DNA from: Streptomyces sp. 15-116A
GTDB taxonomy: Bacteria > Actinomycetota > Actinomycetes > Streptomycetales > Streptomycetaceae
Length of the DNA stretch: 64,000 nucleotides
Reading direction: 5' to 3'
Assembly: GCF_025290915.1 (NCBI RefSeq)
Contig: NZ_JAOCQE010000005.1
Span: 1 to 64,000, forward strand
The stretch's first letter is position 1, and each line of letters begins with the position of its first letter. A program made the position numbers and the translations under genes. Under the pieces are notes generated by a model. It saw nothing but the letters and a program-made list of their open reading frames with translations. It was not told the origin of the DNA and searched no databases. Shown here in pieces: positions 50,481-59,649 of the stretch.

Positions 50481-51383
50481 TCAGGTGTGTGTGATCAGGT
50501 AGGCGGGGCCCTCGCCGCGTCGGGCTTGTTCGACGGCGTCGAGGCGGGCGAAGGCGCGCGGGGCCATCAGCTCCTGCCACGTCGAGAGGTCGTGGACGGC
50601 CCACATGTCGTGTTCCGCGGGGTCGAGGCGGAACCGGTCGAGTTGGTCGGCGGTCAGCTGGCCTCCGTCGAAGATGAACCCCACCTTGTTCAGCGGCTGG
50701 CGTGGTCCGGCGTGAAGGAAGTGCGTCAGCAGCAGGGGCGGCGTGTTGAGGGCGAGTTCGAGTCCGGTCTCCTCGACTGTCTCCCGTCGGGCGGTCTGCA
50801 GCGGGTCTTCGCTCAGGGCGTCTAGGTTGCCGCCGGGGAACTGCCAGAGTCTCGAGCCGTAGACCGAGCGGAGCTGGACAGGACGGTCATGCTCATCGCG
50901 GATGTACAGGCAGCCGTACACCGTGTGATGGGGGATGGTCTGCGCGTACTCCTCGGGTTTCATCGGAAGGGGGCGGCCCGGCCGGGCAGGGCGGTGGTCG
51001 AATGCGAGGGCGAGAACGCCGAGGGCTTCCTTGGCCGGCGGGTAGATGCCGCGGAGGTCGGCGAGCAGCTCATCGGACGACCCGTCCGGGTTGATACGTG
51101 AGGTGTCCTCCGAGCGGAGCAGGTCATCGAAGAAGGGATAGGGGGTGATCCGCTGCACGATGACGTCGAGTTCCCGGTCTGTGTCCCGGTCGTGGAAGAC
51201 GACTGTCTCGCCGACGCTGATGCCGCGCCTATTCGGGGTGGCCACCCTCACTTCGATCGTCTTGCGCCCCGCCTCCACCTGCCGGTAGTACGGCCCGAGC
51301 AGGTGCATGTGATGCTCGGGCGTTTCGTCTCCGGCCGCCGGGCTCGGGACGGCTGGGATGGCTTGCTGGGTGTCGTCAGGCAT
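50481..51383 (-). CDS. ASCH-Nudix fusion protein
   Basis: A 300-residue fusion. Residues 25-130 fit the ASCH fold (HMHLLGPYYRQVEAGRKTIE, GISVGETVVFHDR), a domain that binds RNA or modified nucleotides. Residues 145-300 are a Nudix domain with box GGNLDALSEDPLQT and RRETVEETG. The loop between GG and the first Glu is slightly longer than normal, but the metal residues are kept. ATG 51383. The fusion suggests recognition and hydrolysis of a modified nucleotide. It lies between the methyltransferase and kinase-VanX genes on the same strand. Confidence 0.75.
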   Translation of the reverse strand: MPDDTQQAIPAVPSPAAGDETPEHHMHLLGPYYRQVEAGRKTIEVRVATPNRRGISVGETVVFHDRDTDRELDVIVQRITPYPFFDDLLRSEDTSRINPDGSSDELLADLRGIYPPAKEALGVLALAFDHRPARPGRPLPMKPEEYAQTIPHHTVYGCLYIRDEHDRPVQLRSVYGSRLWQFPGGNLDALSEDPLQTARRETVEETGLELALNTPPLLLTHFLHAGPRQPLNKVGFIFDGGQLTADQLDRFRLDPAEHDMWAVHDLSTWQELMAPRAFARLDAVEQARRGEGPAYLITHT

Positions 51384-51455
51384 ACGTGCCTCCGTGTTCG
51401 ATGCTTTCCGTCCGCTGCGGTCGTTGGGCGCGACGTGGATGAGTCCACGGGCGAG

Positions 51456-52712
51456 CTACGGCAGTTCGACCGGTCCGTAGCGCGCGTGCGGCTCCTGCCG
51501 CATCAGGGCGTCGTACCGGTCTGCTGCCGAGAAGTGCCAGAACTCGGTCCCGTAATTCGTGAAACCTGCGCCCTCCATGGCGGTGAGCAGCAGGGTGCGG
51601 TGGTGGCGCGCCTGGGCGCTGAGGTTCACGGCGTGTGTGTAGCAGGTGCCATCGCTCTCCTCGGGGGAGGCGTTGATGCGGGTGCCGAGGTCGAGTTCGT
51701 GGCCGTCCTGGTCGACGAGGGTCACGTCCACGGCCGCGCCCGCGGAGTGAGGCGCGATCTCCGGCGGCGACACGTACCGGCTGGCGGCCTGGTGCAGCTG
51801 CTCAGGTGTCCAGTCTGGGTGAGCTGCGGCCAGCTCCGCACGGTAATCAGTGAAGTAGCGCTGCTGGAGGGCCAGTGGCCGGTAGCCCTCGATGAACAGC
51901 AGGTCGGTGCCGGCGGGCAGGAGCGAGCGGGCGTGCTTCAACCGGGCCAGGATGCCTTCACGGACGTGGGCGAACGCCCCCAGCGGGTCTTGCTTGCGGG
52001 GGTCGACGCGGAAGTCGTGGTCGCGCACGTCGACGAGCGGCTCTCCGCACTCGCGCACGGGGATCGCCGCGACCTGCGGATCGGACATCAACACCGGAGG
52101 AATGACCGAGTCTCCCTGTGACGGATTGCGCTGAGGCGGCGAGGCGGGGGCGGCAGCGGTCAGACCGGTCTCGCGTACGACCCGGGCGACGGTGTCGCGC
52201 AGCGTGCTGTCGGCTGGGATCACGGTTTCCAGACCGCCGGGCAGCAGGTCCAGCTTGCGGTACCAGGAGGTGAGATGGGCGTCGGTGACCTGCGTCAGGT
52301 AGGCGGCATCCGCCTTCGACGCGTGCCGTACCAACGTCGCTTCCAGCGGTACGTCCAGGTAGTAGCAGCTGGAGACGCCGCGGTGATCTCGTACCAGAGA
52401 GGTGATCATGTGGCCGTAGCGGTCGGCGTACAGGATCCCTTCGAGGACGACGTGGAAGCCGGCGTCGAGGGCGGCGCGGGCGATCGTGCTCAGCAAGGCG
52501 ATGTTGGCGCCGCGCGCGGTGTCGTGTTCCCTGAGCACGTTCCGGCGGATCACATCCTGGCCCACGATCGCGATACCGCGGCCGTAGTGATCTCGCAGGC
52601 CCTGGGCCACGCTGGACTTGCCGGACGCCGAGTTGCCGCGGAGCACCACGAGCCGGGTGTCTGGACGCCCGGTCGCTGTCGCAGTGGGCACGCGACTGGA
52701 TGCGCTGGTCAT
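51456..52712 (-). CDS. P-loop kinase fused to VanX-like D-Ala-D-Ala dipeptidase
   Basis: A 418-residue fusion. Residues 20-190 are a P-loop kinase-like domain with Walker A GNSASGKSS (about 26-34) and a lid-like DAHLTSWYRKLDLL. Residues 205-418 fit the M15/VanX family: FIEGYRPLALQ (about 280), HSAGAAVDVT with His 322 and Asp 329, and EFWHFSA with Glu 390 and His 393. The zinc ligands His, Asp, His and the catalytic Glu are therefore all present. VanX-type enzymes cut D-Ala-D-Ala. A kinase joined to one is unusual. The start overlaps the triple-Nudix stop by four bases (ATGA). Confidence 0.82.
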   Translation of the reverse strand: MTSASSRVPTATATGRPDTRLVVLRGNSASGKSSVAQGLRDHYGRGIAIVGQDVIRRNVLREHDTARGANIALLSTIARAALDAGFHVVLEGILYADRYGHMITSLVRDHRGVSSCYYLDVPLEATLVRHASKADAAYLTQVTDAHLTSWYRKLDLLPGGLETVIPADSTLRDTVARVVRETGLTAAAPASPPQRNPSQGDSVIPPVLMSDPQVAAIPVRECGEPLVDVRDHDFRVDPRKQDPLGAFAHVREGILARLKHARSLLPAGTDLLFIEGYRPLALQQRYFTDYRAELAAAHPDWTPEQLHQAASRYVSPPEIAPHSAGAAVDVTLVDQDGHELDLGTRINASPEESDGTCYTHAVNLSAQARHHRTLLLTAMEGAGFTNYGTEFWHFSAADRYDALMRQEPHARYGPVELP

Positions 52713-54181
52713 GCGGGCCAGCCCGTCTCGCTGTACAGCTCGCCGTTCTGGATCTTCTCGATGGCCAGTCGGGTGTAGGGGACGAGGTCATCGGGAAGGG
52801 CGGCGGGGTCCCAGAACTTCCACTGGGTGCACTTGTCCGGCTCGCGCAGCACCGGCTCGCCACTCCAGGTACGGACGCGGAAGAACAGGCCCATGCGGGG
52901 CGGGTTCCTGGGCTGACCGATGTGGTGGACGACGTGGACGAGTTCCACGTCCTGGCGCTCGATGTGCAGCCCGGCTTCCTCCCTCGCCTCCCTGATCAGG
53001 CAGTCGATGGAGTTCTCCTGCTCGCAGTGGCCGGCCAGGACGTGCCAGGTGGACGGCGCGAACGCGGAGTCGGGGTGGCGCAGCCCGAGCAGCACCGTCC
53101 CATCGGGGCGTTCCAGGTAGAGGTGGACGCCGATGATGTGGGGGACCGTGCCGTGAGGCGAAGCCAGACGCTGGTCCTCGGGCTCGGGCCCGCTCTGCGC
53201 CGCCGGGAAGCTGGCGGCGTGGCGCCGTACGAGGTCGCTGGTCGTGTCCGCGATGCGCAGGCGGTGAAGGTCGTCGGGGGCGAACCAGGCGAGCATTACT
53301 CCTTCGGTCAGGTGGAGTTCGCGTGGGTCGCCGTTCCAGCGGCCAGCGTAGATGGCGATGGGTACGGTCGTGCCGTCGCCGTGGGAGGCGTACTCGGTGG
53401 CGAACGGGGACAGGTCGGCGAGATCGAGGCCGGCTTCCTCGGCCAGTTCGCGCCGCACGGTGTGTTCCAGGGTGGCGTCCCGGGGCTCTCGGCCGCCGCC
53501 GAGCAGGGACCACATGCCCGGCTCCCAGATCTGACCGGGGAAGTAGTCGCGGAGATGGAGCAGGTACTCGCCGCGGTCGTTGTAGATCAGGGCCGAGGCG
53601 TTGGCTGTCTCCGGTTCGACCTGGAGCGGCAGTTTGAGCAGCTTCTCGCGCAGTGTCGGGGAGGTCACCCGGTCCACGGGACGCCACTCGATGCCGCTGA
53701 CCTCCTCTTCCTGCGGCACGACCTGCACCTCGGTCGTCTGCAGACGGAAGAGGAATCGGAGGTCGAAGTGCTGGTGTCCGGGCTCGCCCTTGCCCGGATG
53801 GGCGTCGATGTCGTGGATGTCGATGTCCAGCGGCACGATCTCGTAGCCCGGCCACGGAGTGACGGCCCGAGCCGGGATCCCGGTCTCCTCGTGCAGTTCA
53901 CGCAGAGCCGCCGCTGCCAGGGAGTCGTCGGTGGGCTCGGTGTGTCCGCCGGGGGCGAGGACCTTCCCGCTGGCCAGGTGCAGCACGTGCAGGACGCGGC
54001 CGAGCTGGTCGACGAGGATCGCGCCGCAGGTGACGTGCCCGGTGAAGGTCGAGCGGCTGGCGATGTCCTCGCCAGGCCGGTCGAGGGCGTCCAGGAGGAC
54101 GCTGAGCTGCTCGCGCTCGTGAGGGTGGCGAGCGAGGTAGGTATCGACGGTGGTGCGGATGTGCTGGTGCGACAACGACAT
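52709..54181 (-). CDS. Protein with three Nudix domains
   Basis: A 490-residue protein with three Nudix-like units. Boxes lie at about 78-101 (GGHTEPTDD, RELHEETG), 228-251 (GGGREPRDA, RELAEEAG) and 383-404 (AGHCEQENS, REAREEAG). All three keep RE-x-x-EE, the metal core. By my alignment each deviates elsewhere: Asp replaces the first Glu in box 1, that Glu is out of register in box 2, and Ala replaces the first Gly in box 3. One or more units may be regulatory. ATG 54181. The usual family has one domain of about 150 residues. It heads the operon with the kinase-VanX fusion. Confidence 0.82.
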   Translation of the reverse strand: MSLSHQHIRTTVDTYLARHPHEREQLSVLLDALDRPGEDIASRSTFTGHVTCGAILVDQLGRVLHVLHLASGKVLAPGGHTEPTDDSLAAAALRELHEETGIPARAVTPWPGYEIVPLDIDIHDIDAHPGKGEPGHQHFDLRFLFRLQTTEVQVVPQEEEVSGIEWRPVDRVTSPTLREKLLKLPLQVEPETANASALIYNDRGEYLLHLRDYFPGQIWEPGMWSLLGGGREPRDATLEHTVRRELAEEAGLDLADLSPFATEYASHGDGTTVPIAIYAGRWNGDPRELHLTEGVMLAWFAPDDLHRLRIADTTSDLVRRHAASFPAAQSGPEPEDQRLASPHGTVPHIIGVHLYLERPDGTVLLGLRHPDSAFAPSTWHVLAGHCEQENSIDCLIREAREEAGLHIERQDVELVHVVHHIGQPRNPPRMGLFFRVRTWSGEPVLREPDKCTQWKFWDPAALPDDLVPYTRLAIEKIQNGELYSETGWPA

Positions 54182-54275
54182 GGGGACTACCTCAGAGGGA
54201 CGTGGGGCGGAGGGAGTAGCGGGAACGGGCTGGTGCCTCTATCCGGCGGACCGGTGGCCCGGCGCGGCCCGGTGA

Positions 54276-56216
54276 TCAAGGGGCGTCGCCGCTCATCCGG
54301 CGCTGCAGCTCCCACAGGGACCGGAACAGCCCCGGCTGCTGCGTAAGTTGTGCGTAGGTGCCCTCCTGGACGATCCGCCCTTCGTCCAGGACCACGATCC
54401 GGTCGGCGACGGCCACGTTGGTGAGGCGGTGCGTGATCAGCAGGATGGCGCGGTCCTTGGCCAGTTCGCGCAGGCCGGCGAAGATCCGGTGCTCGGCGCG
54501 GGCGTCGAGGGCGGCCGTGGGTTCGTCCATCACCAGCAGCGCTGCCTTCCGATGGAATGCGCGGGTGAGGACCAGGCGCTGCCACTGCCCGCCGGAGAGT
54601 TGCTGTCCTCCGAACCACTCGCTGGTCAGGAGGGTGTTCAGGCCCGAGCGGAGCCTGGGAAGCATCTCTGCGGCGCCGGACGCCTCGCACGCGGCGAGCA
54701 GGGCGGCGTCGCTGGTGTCGCCCTGCCCGAAGGTGATGTTGTCGCGCATCGTCAGCGGCAGGTAGGTGAATTTCTGCGGCACCAGCGCGACGTGCTCCCA
54801 CGATCCCCACGGGTCCAGGTCCGCGGTGGAGGCGTGGTCCCAGGCCACGTCGCCCTCGGTGGGCAGCAGCAACCCGCACAGCAGGCGCGAGAGGGTCGTC
54901 TTGCCGGAGCCGTTCTCCCCGACCAGCGCCACGATCTCCCCGCGCTTCACATGCAGGGAGACGTCGCTCAGGCTGTCCTTCGGGGCGCCGTCGTAGCGGT
55001 AGGTGACGTCACGGACCTCGAAGCGCTCCGGTACTGCGGTCACGGGAGTGGTGCCGCGGGAGTCGGCCATGGCCTGCCCGTGTGCGTTGTCGAGAAACCG
55101 CTGCCAGTCCTGTACGTACCAGCCGGTGCGCACTAGGCGGGCCCCGCCGTTGATGATGCCGCGCACCGAGCCGGTGGCGGTCTGCAGGGCGAAGACGGCG
55201 CCGCCGCCGGCCGCCAGGCTCATCCGCCCGGAGGCCAGGAGCCACAACAGCGCTGCCCACACCGCGGTCGAGGCGACCCCGCCGGCCACGGCTCCGGCCA
55301 GCCCCATCCAGGCACCGGTGTTCGCGGCCTTGCGCTCGGCGTCGTTGACCGAGGCGGCCAGCCGCCGGTACCGGCCGATCAGGAAAGGGCCGGCCAGGCA
55401 GGCACGCATCTCCTCACTCGACTCCTGATAGGCCATGTGCCAGCGGAGCTTGCCCAGCATCCGGCGCCGCCCGGAGGTCTCCAGTCCGGCGAGGTAGAGC
55501 ACGCGGGCGGAGCGGACGTACGCGGCGGCCTGCGGCAGGCACGCGAGGAAGAGCAGCGGAAGGAGTAGGGGGTGCAGGACGGTCAGGACGGTGGCGCCGG
55601 CCGCGAGCGTGGCGGTCGCTGCGAGCACGTCCTGGGCTTCTTCGACGAGGTCGGGGGTGACCTGGGCGCCGCGGTCGGCGATGTCGTAGGCGTCGTTGTA
55701 GCCGGGCTTGTTGTTGGCGGCCAGTTCCGCGCCGAGCGCGGCCTCGATCATCGTCAGCTCCGCCGCCCGGCCGAGCACCGGGCGCAGACGCCCGGTGAGC
55801 CAGACGACGGCGATGCCCATCAGCGCGCGCAGGCCGGCGGCGGTGGCGATCACGGTCAGTTGCGGGGCGGCGTCCCACAGCCGCTCGGTGATGTCGCCCG
55901 AGGAGACCAGCGCGGTGATCGTGCCCGTGACGGCCAGGAGGCCGAGGGCCGCGAGGACGCCGGTTCCGATCTGGCACATCAACAGGCCGATGGTGGCGCC
56001 GCGGTCCACGCGCCAGGCCATCTGCATCGAGCGCCTCACCAGCGAGGGCAGGCGCCGCGCCATGGTTCGGGAGGTCAGCAGGGAGCCGGCCTGGAGCCTG
56101 GACTCGTCGCGGTAGAGGTATTCCTCTTCTCGAACACCGGCATCCTGCTGTTCGCCGTCCGGCGCGGTCCCCCTGGGCGGTTGCGGCGGCTGGTCCTGCG
56201 TAATGGCCGAGGTCAT
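54276..56216 (-). CDS. ABC exporter (permease-ATPase fusion)
   Basis: A 646-residue half-transporter. Five to six membrane segments lie between about 70 and 360. The ATPase follows, with Walker A GENGSGKTT, signature LSGGQWQR, Walker B LLVMDEPTA and switch His in LLITHRL. No C39 leader peptidase domain is present. ATG 56216 follows AGGGGG; the longer frame upstream adds 72 residues without a ribosome site. In this cluster it is the likely lanthipeptide exporter. It is downstream of the biosynthesis genes in the same direction. Confidence 0.85.
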   Translation of the reverse strand: MTSAITQDQPPQPPRGTAPDGEQQDAGVREEEYLYRDESRLQAGSLLTSRTMARRLPSLVRRSMQMAWRVDRGATIGLLMCQIGTGVLAALGLLAVTGTITALVSSGDITERLWDAAPQLTVIATAAGLRALMGIAVVWLTGRLRPVLGRAAELTMIEAALGAELAANNKPGYNDAYDIADRGAQVTPDLVEEAQDVLAATATLAAGATVLTVLHPLLLPLLFLACLPQAAAYVRSARVLYLAGLETSGRRRMLGKLRWHMAYQESSEEMRACLAGPFLIGRYRRLAASVNDAERKAANTGAWMGLAGAVAGGVASTAVWAALLWLLASGRMSLAAGGGAVFALQTATGSVRGIINGGARLVRTGWYVQDWQRFLDNAHGQAMADSRGTTPVTAVPERFEVRDVTYRYDGAPKDSLSDVSLHVKRGEIVALVGENGSGKTTLSRLLCGLLLPTEGDVAWDHASTADLDPWGSWEHVALVPQKFTYLPLTMRDNITFGQGDTSDAALLAACEASGAAEMLPRLRSGLNTLLTSEWFGGQQLSGGQWQRLVLTRAFHRKAALLVMDEPTAALDARAEHRIFAGLRELAKDRAILLITHRLTNVAVADRIVVLDEGRIVQEGTYAQLTQQPGLFRSLWELQRRMSGDAP

Positions 56217-56449
56217 CGTTCCCCCTAGGACGGTCGCTGCGGCTGAGTCGTGAGGTCTAACGACGCGGTTGCGATATCGAACACACGTCATTCGGTCGTG
56301 CTGGAAAGCCCGTAATTGCCTGCGTCCGTGGAACCCGCAGGCGCCACATCCCTGGTCTGGCTTGGAGCGGCTGCGGGCAGGAAATGGCCGAAACGCCGAC
56401 ACCGTCACCGCGTGGGCAGTACGCCTCGGCACCGCAGGTCGCCCGCCTC

Positions 56450-57562
56450 CTAACCGGGGTTGGAATCGGCCTGCAGTAGCCTTTCCAGCTCCCGCTCGGC
56501 GTTGCTGACCGCGCCTGTCAGGGCCTCGTGGTCGTGCGCGGACAGAGCGCCGGCTCCCAGTCCGGCCGCGGCGATCAGCGCGGTCAGCGCCCCCGTCGCC
56601 TGGTCATCCAGGGCTGGTGCGGCGGCGGGGTGGTGCAGAGCCTCTCGTGCGGCGTAGGCGTCGAGTCGGGCGACGCTGAGGAGGGAGTCGAGTATCCGGG
56701 CATGGTGGAGGCCGGCGTGGTCCAGTTCCAGAGCCGACAGGCCCGTTCGGGTCTGGAAGACGGCGGTCGGCGGATCGGGATGGGCAAGGAGCTGGACGGC
56801 TTCCTCCACGGTGCGGTCGAGATCGGCTCCGGGGACGGGGGCCTTGGCAGGCCGGCAGTGCGCGTGCAGGAGGAGGGCGACGGCCTTCTCCCAGGGTTCT
56901 GTGAGCTGGGTGGTGTCGATCAGGTCGCGAGCCTGCTGGTCCAGGCCCTGCTCCATCAGGGCCATGATCTTGATCTGGCGGCCGTCGAGGAGGCGGTTGC
57001 CGATGCCGCGGTGCTGGGCCATGGCGTCGGCGGCCTCGGTCCACCGCCCGATCTGGGCGAGGGCGCGGGCGCCGTCCACAAGCAGGGTGATGTACAGCTC
57101 CTGGCACACAGTGCGGTGATCCTCGTCTGTGCCGGTCAGGGTCGAGAGGTCGACGGTGCGGCCGTCGATGTCGGTCTTGTTGCGGTGCCGGGCGGCGTCG
57201 TTGAGGCAGTGCAACAAGCTGTAGGCGAGTTCGCCGTGGCCGGCGCGGGTCTGCAGCCGGGCGAGGTTGACCAGCGGCATCAGCGACATGACGGCGGCCC
57301 GTCCGCTGAGGCGTCCGGCGTTGGCGAAGACCTGGTGCTGACGCCAGCACAAATACTCGGCCAGATCGGGCAGACCGACGTCGGAGGCGATGAGCGCCGC
57401 GTAGTTGAGGACCCCGCAGGCGCGGGCCACCAGGTCGTGGTGGCTCGCACCTGCGGGCGCGACGGTCAGCCCGGTGAGGTGGTTGATGCGCTCCTCCAAG
57501 GGGAGCGCGGGCGCCTTGGTACGGCGGACCAGCGGGATACGGCTGGCCATCGCGGGGATCAT
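56450..57562 (-). CDS. Helical-repeat (TPR-like) protein of the lanthipeptide cluster
   Basis: A 370-residue all-helical protein with repeated helix pairs (LVARACGVLNYAALIASDVG, CWRQHQVFANAG, GARALAQIGRWTEAADAMAQ), a TPR-like solenoid with a basic start. ATG 57562 lies four bases after the methyltransferase stop. Such proteins occur in Streptomyces peptide clusters as regulators or scaffolds, often fused to XRE domains; the DNA-binding part is missing here. Role unknown. Confidence 0.7.
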   Translation of the reverse strand: MIPAMASRIPLVRRTKAPALPLEERINHLTGLTVAPAGASHHDLVARACGVLNYAALIASDVGLPDLAEYLCWRQHQVFANAGRLSGRAAVMSLMPLVNLARLQTRAGHGELAYSLLHCLNDAARHRNKTDIDGRTVDLSTLTGTDEDHRTVCQELYITLLVDGARALAQIGRWTEAADAMAQHRGIGNRLLDGRQIKIMALMEQGLDQQARDLIDTTQLTEPWEKAVALLLHAHCRPAKAPVPGADLDRTVEEAVQLLAHPDPPTAVFQTRTGLSALELDHAGLHHARILDSLLSVARLDAYAAREALHHPAAAPALDDQATGALTALIAAAGLGAGALSAHDHEALTGAVSNAERELERLLQADSNPG

Positions 57563-57566
57563 CGGC

Positions 57567-59612
57567 TCAGCCCTTGCGCGCCCAGTCGACGACCAGTCGG
57601 CTGTACGGCTTGTCGACGACGAAGCGCGGGTCGTCCGCCGTCAGCCGGTCACGCGAGTCCGCGACGGCCATCCGGAAGCCCGGCTCGGCGGCGTCGTTGC
57701 CGCCGGTCGCGTCCCAGTCGCGGATCTCGCTCACCACACGCTCGGCGAGGCCAGCGCCGCCCTCGCCGTGGCCGATCACGCCGACCTCCCAGTACCGGCC
57801 CTTCTCGTCCTCGCCCTCCCGGATGCTCAGGTACGCGAGCGACCCGCCGTCGAGGGCCGCCATGGACCCCCACCCGAAGTGCGGGGTGAACCCGGGGCGC
57901 TGGCCCGGCAGCCGGGAGAGGCCGTTGGGCAGTACGCAGGCCAGGTACAGGTACAGCCACTCCCAGGCGGACCCCTGCCGGAACTTCACCCCCGTGTAGA
58001 TCTTGGTCTGCTGCTGGTCGAGGACGGTACGCAAGGCGTCGCGGTCGACGTCCTGCTCGCTGAACGTCTCCAGGCGCACGTTGCCCTCGCCGGCCATCGG
58101 CACCAGCGTGTACACGTCGTCGCAGACGCCCTTGCGCAACGGGATGAAGGTGGCCATCTCGCAGGAGACGGTCTTCCACGTGTCGCCGTCCCGTTCGAAG
58201 GCGAAGCTCCGGGAGATGCTGCCGCGGATCCGCATCGGCAGGACCAGGCGCCCGCCGGGGACGAGCTGGTCGAGGATCTTCACGGGGACATCACCGGCGC
58301 CGACGGTGAAGATGATCCGGTCGTAGGGGGCGTGTTCGGGCAGCCCGGCCGCGCCGTCGGCCATGACCGCGGTGGCGTTGTCGACGCCGGCCTCGGCGAG
58401 GTGCCGGTTCGCGCCGGCGACGAGGTCCTGGTCGACGTCGAGCGTCCACACCTGCCCACCGGGGGAGACGATCTTGCCGAGGAGGGCGGCGTTGTAGCCG
58501 GTGGCCGCTCCGGCTTCCAGGACCTTGTGACCGGGATGGGCGCCGAGCTGTTCGAGCTGGGTGGCGACAATGGACGGCGCGGAGATGCAGGAGATCATCT
58601 CCCCGTGCTCGTCGTGCTTGATCGGCACCGCGTCCTCCTTGTACGCGCTCTCCAGGTCGACGCCGGGCAGGAAGGCGTGCCGGTCCGTGGTGCGGAAGGC
58701 GTCGATGGCCGCCTGGCTGCGCAAGTGGCCGCTGTCGGCGAGCCGCTGGGCGAGGGCTTCGCGCAGCTGGTTGGGGTCAGTTACGGGTGTCACGGTGGTC
58801 TCCATTCGAGGGAGGCTAGGGTCCGCGGAGGCGGACTTGCGGGTAGACACGTCAGCTCCTTCTTGGGTGGAGAAGGCGACGTGACGGCCGAGCCACGCGG
58901 TGGCGGCCTGCACGTCGGCGGGCACGCCTGCGCGGTTGAACGCGAAGATCGCGTGATGGGCGATAACTGCTCGGATTCCGCGTATCAGTCGGCCGTCGGA
59001 TGCGAGCCGGCGCAGACGGCGGCCGGCGTCCTCGAACGCTGCGACGCGCCCGACCCAGCTCGCCTCCGCGTCGGGGCGCAGGGCGGCGTCCGCGTTCATC
59101 AGCCGCCGCATCGCTGAGACGGCCATCTCCAGCGCGGGGCCCTGGGGCGGGGTGACGGGGGGCCGCAGGGCGGCCCACTGGGCGTAGACGTCTCCGGCTT
59201 CGAACGGGTCCAGCCCGGTCCCGCGGATCATGGCGGACAGCAGCATCACGCTGCGCTCGCGGGCGCCGAGGGTGCCGGTCTCGGCGAGCGCGGCCGGGCT
59301 GTCGGCGCAGAACACGTCGTGCGCGACGTCCATGCCTTCGGGGCCGCCGAAGGCATGCGTCTCCGGCTCGTAGATCCCGCCCGTCCAACCGGTGATGACG
59401 CCGTCGGCGACGAGCTGGTCCAGCAGGCCGGTGGCAGGCTGTTCGGTGCGCAGACGCACGCCGGCGTCCTTGCGCAGGAAGTGGAAGCGGTACCCGGACA
59501 GCGAGGTCGCCAGGGCCCGAGCGGCGTCCGTGTGCGGGTTGGGCAAGGTTACGGATGTGTGCCACCAGGACGTGGCCGGAGGGATCGGCAGGTTCTCGTC
59601 GTCGAAGGCCAT
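57567..59612 (-). CDS. FxLD-system methyltransferase: SpaB_C domain fused to PIMT domain
   Basis: A 681-residue fusion. Residues 10-250 fit the thiopeptide-type/SpaB_C domain (SWWHTSVTLPNPHTDAAR, FHFLRKDAGVRLR, YEPETHAFGGPEGMDVAHD), the glutamate-elimination part of class I dehydratases. Residues 290-490 are a protein-L-isoaspartate methyltransferase fold (AYKEDAVPIKHDEHGEMI, VLEAGAATGYNAALLG). The C-terminal 170 residues complete the enzyme. ATG 59612 has AAGGAG about nine bases upstream. It matches the methyltransferase of FxLD lanthipeptide systems. The PIMT part probably methylates an Asp in the peptide to drive aspartimide or isoaspartate formation. Confidence 0.85.
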   Translation of the reverse strand: MAFDDENLPIPPATSWWHTSVTLPNPHTDAARALATSLSGYRFHFLRKDAGVRLRTEQPATGLLDQLVADGVITGWTGGIYEPETHAFGGPEGMDVAHDVFCADSPAALAETGTLGARERSVMLLSAMIRGTGLDPFEAGDVYAQWAALRPPVTPPQGPALEMAVSAMRRLMNADAALRPDAEASWVGRVAAFEDAGRRLRRLASDGRLIRGIRAVIAHHAIFAFNRAGVPADVQAATAWLGRHVAFSTQEGADVSTRKSASADPSLPRMETTVTPVTDPNQLREALAQRLADSGHLRSQAAIDAFRTTDRHAFLPGVDLESAYKEDAVPIKHDEHGEMISCISAPSIVATQLEQLGAHPGHKVLEAGAATGYNAALLGKIVSPGGQVWTLDVDQDLVAGANRHLAEAGVDNATAVMADGAAGLPEHAPYDRIIFTVGAGDVPVKILDQLVPGGRLVLPMRIRGSISRSFAFERDGDTWKTVSCEMATFIPLRKGVCDDVYTLVPMAGEGNVRLETFSEQDVDRDALRTVLDQQQTKIYTGVKFRQGSAWEWLYLYLACVLPNGLSRLPGQRPGFTPHFGWGSMAALDGGSLAYLSIREGEDEKGRYWEVGVIGHGEGGAGLAERVVSEIRDWDATGGNDAAEPGFRMAVADSRDRLTADDPRFVVDKPYSRLVVDWARKG

Positions 59613-59649
59613 TCGTAGGAAACTCCTTGCACGTCGGCAGGTTCGGGGG

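Noticed and set aside
52700-54346. Long plus-strand frame of 548 codons
   Set aside because: Antisense of the triple-Nudix gene, whose three motif sets make the minus strand certain.
57405-59117. Long plus-strand frame of 570 codons
   Set aside because: Antisense of the SpaB_C-PIMT fusion, which has clear domains and a good ribosome site.
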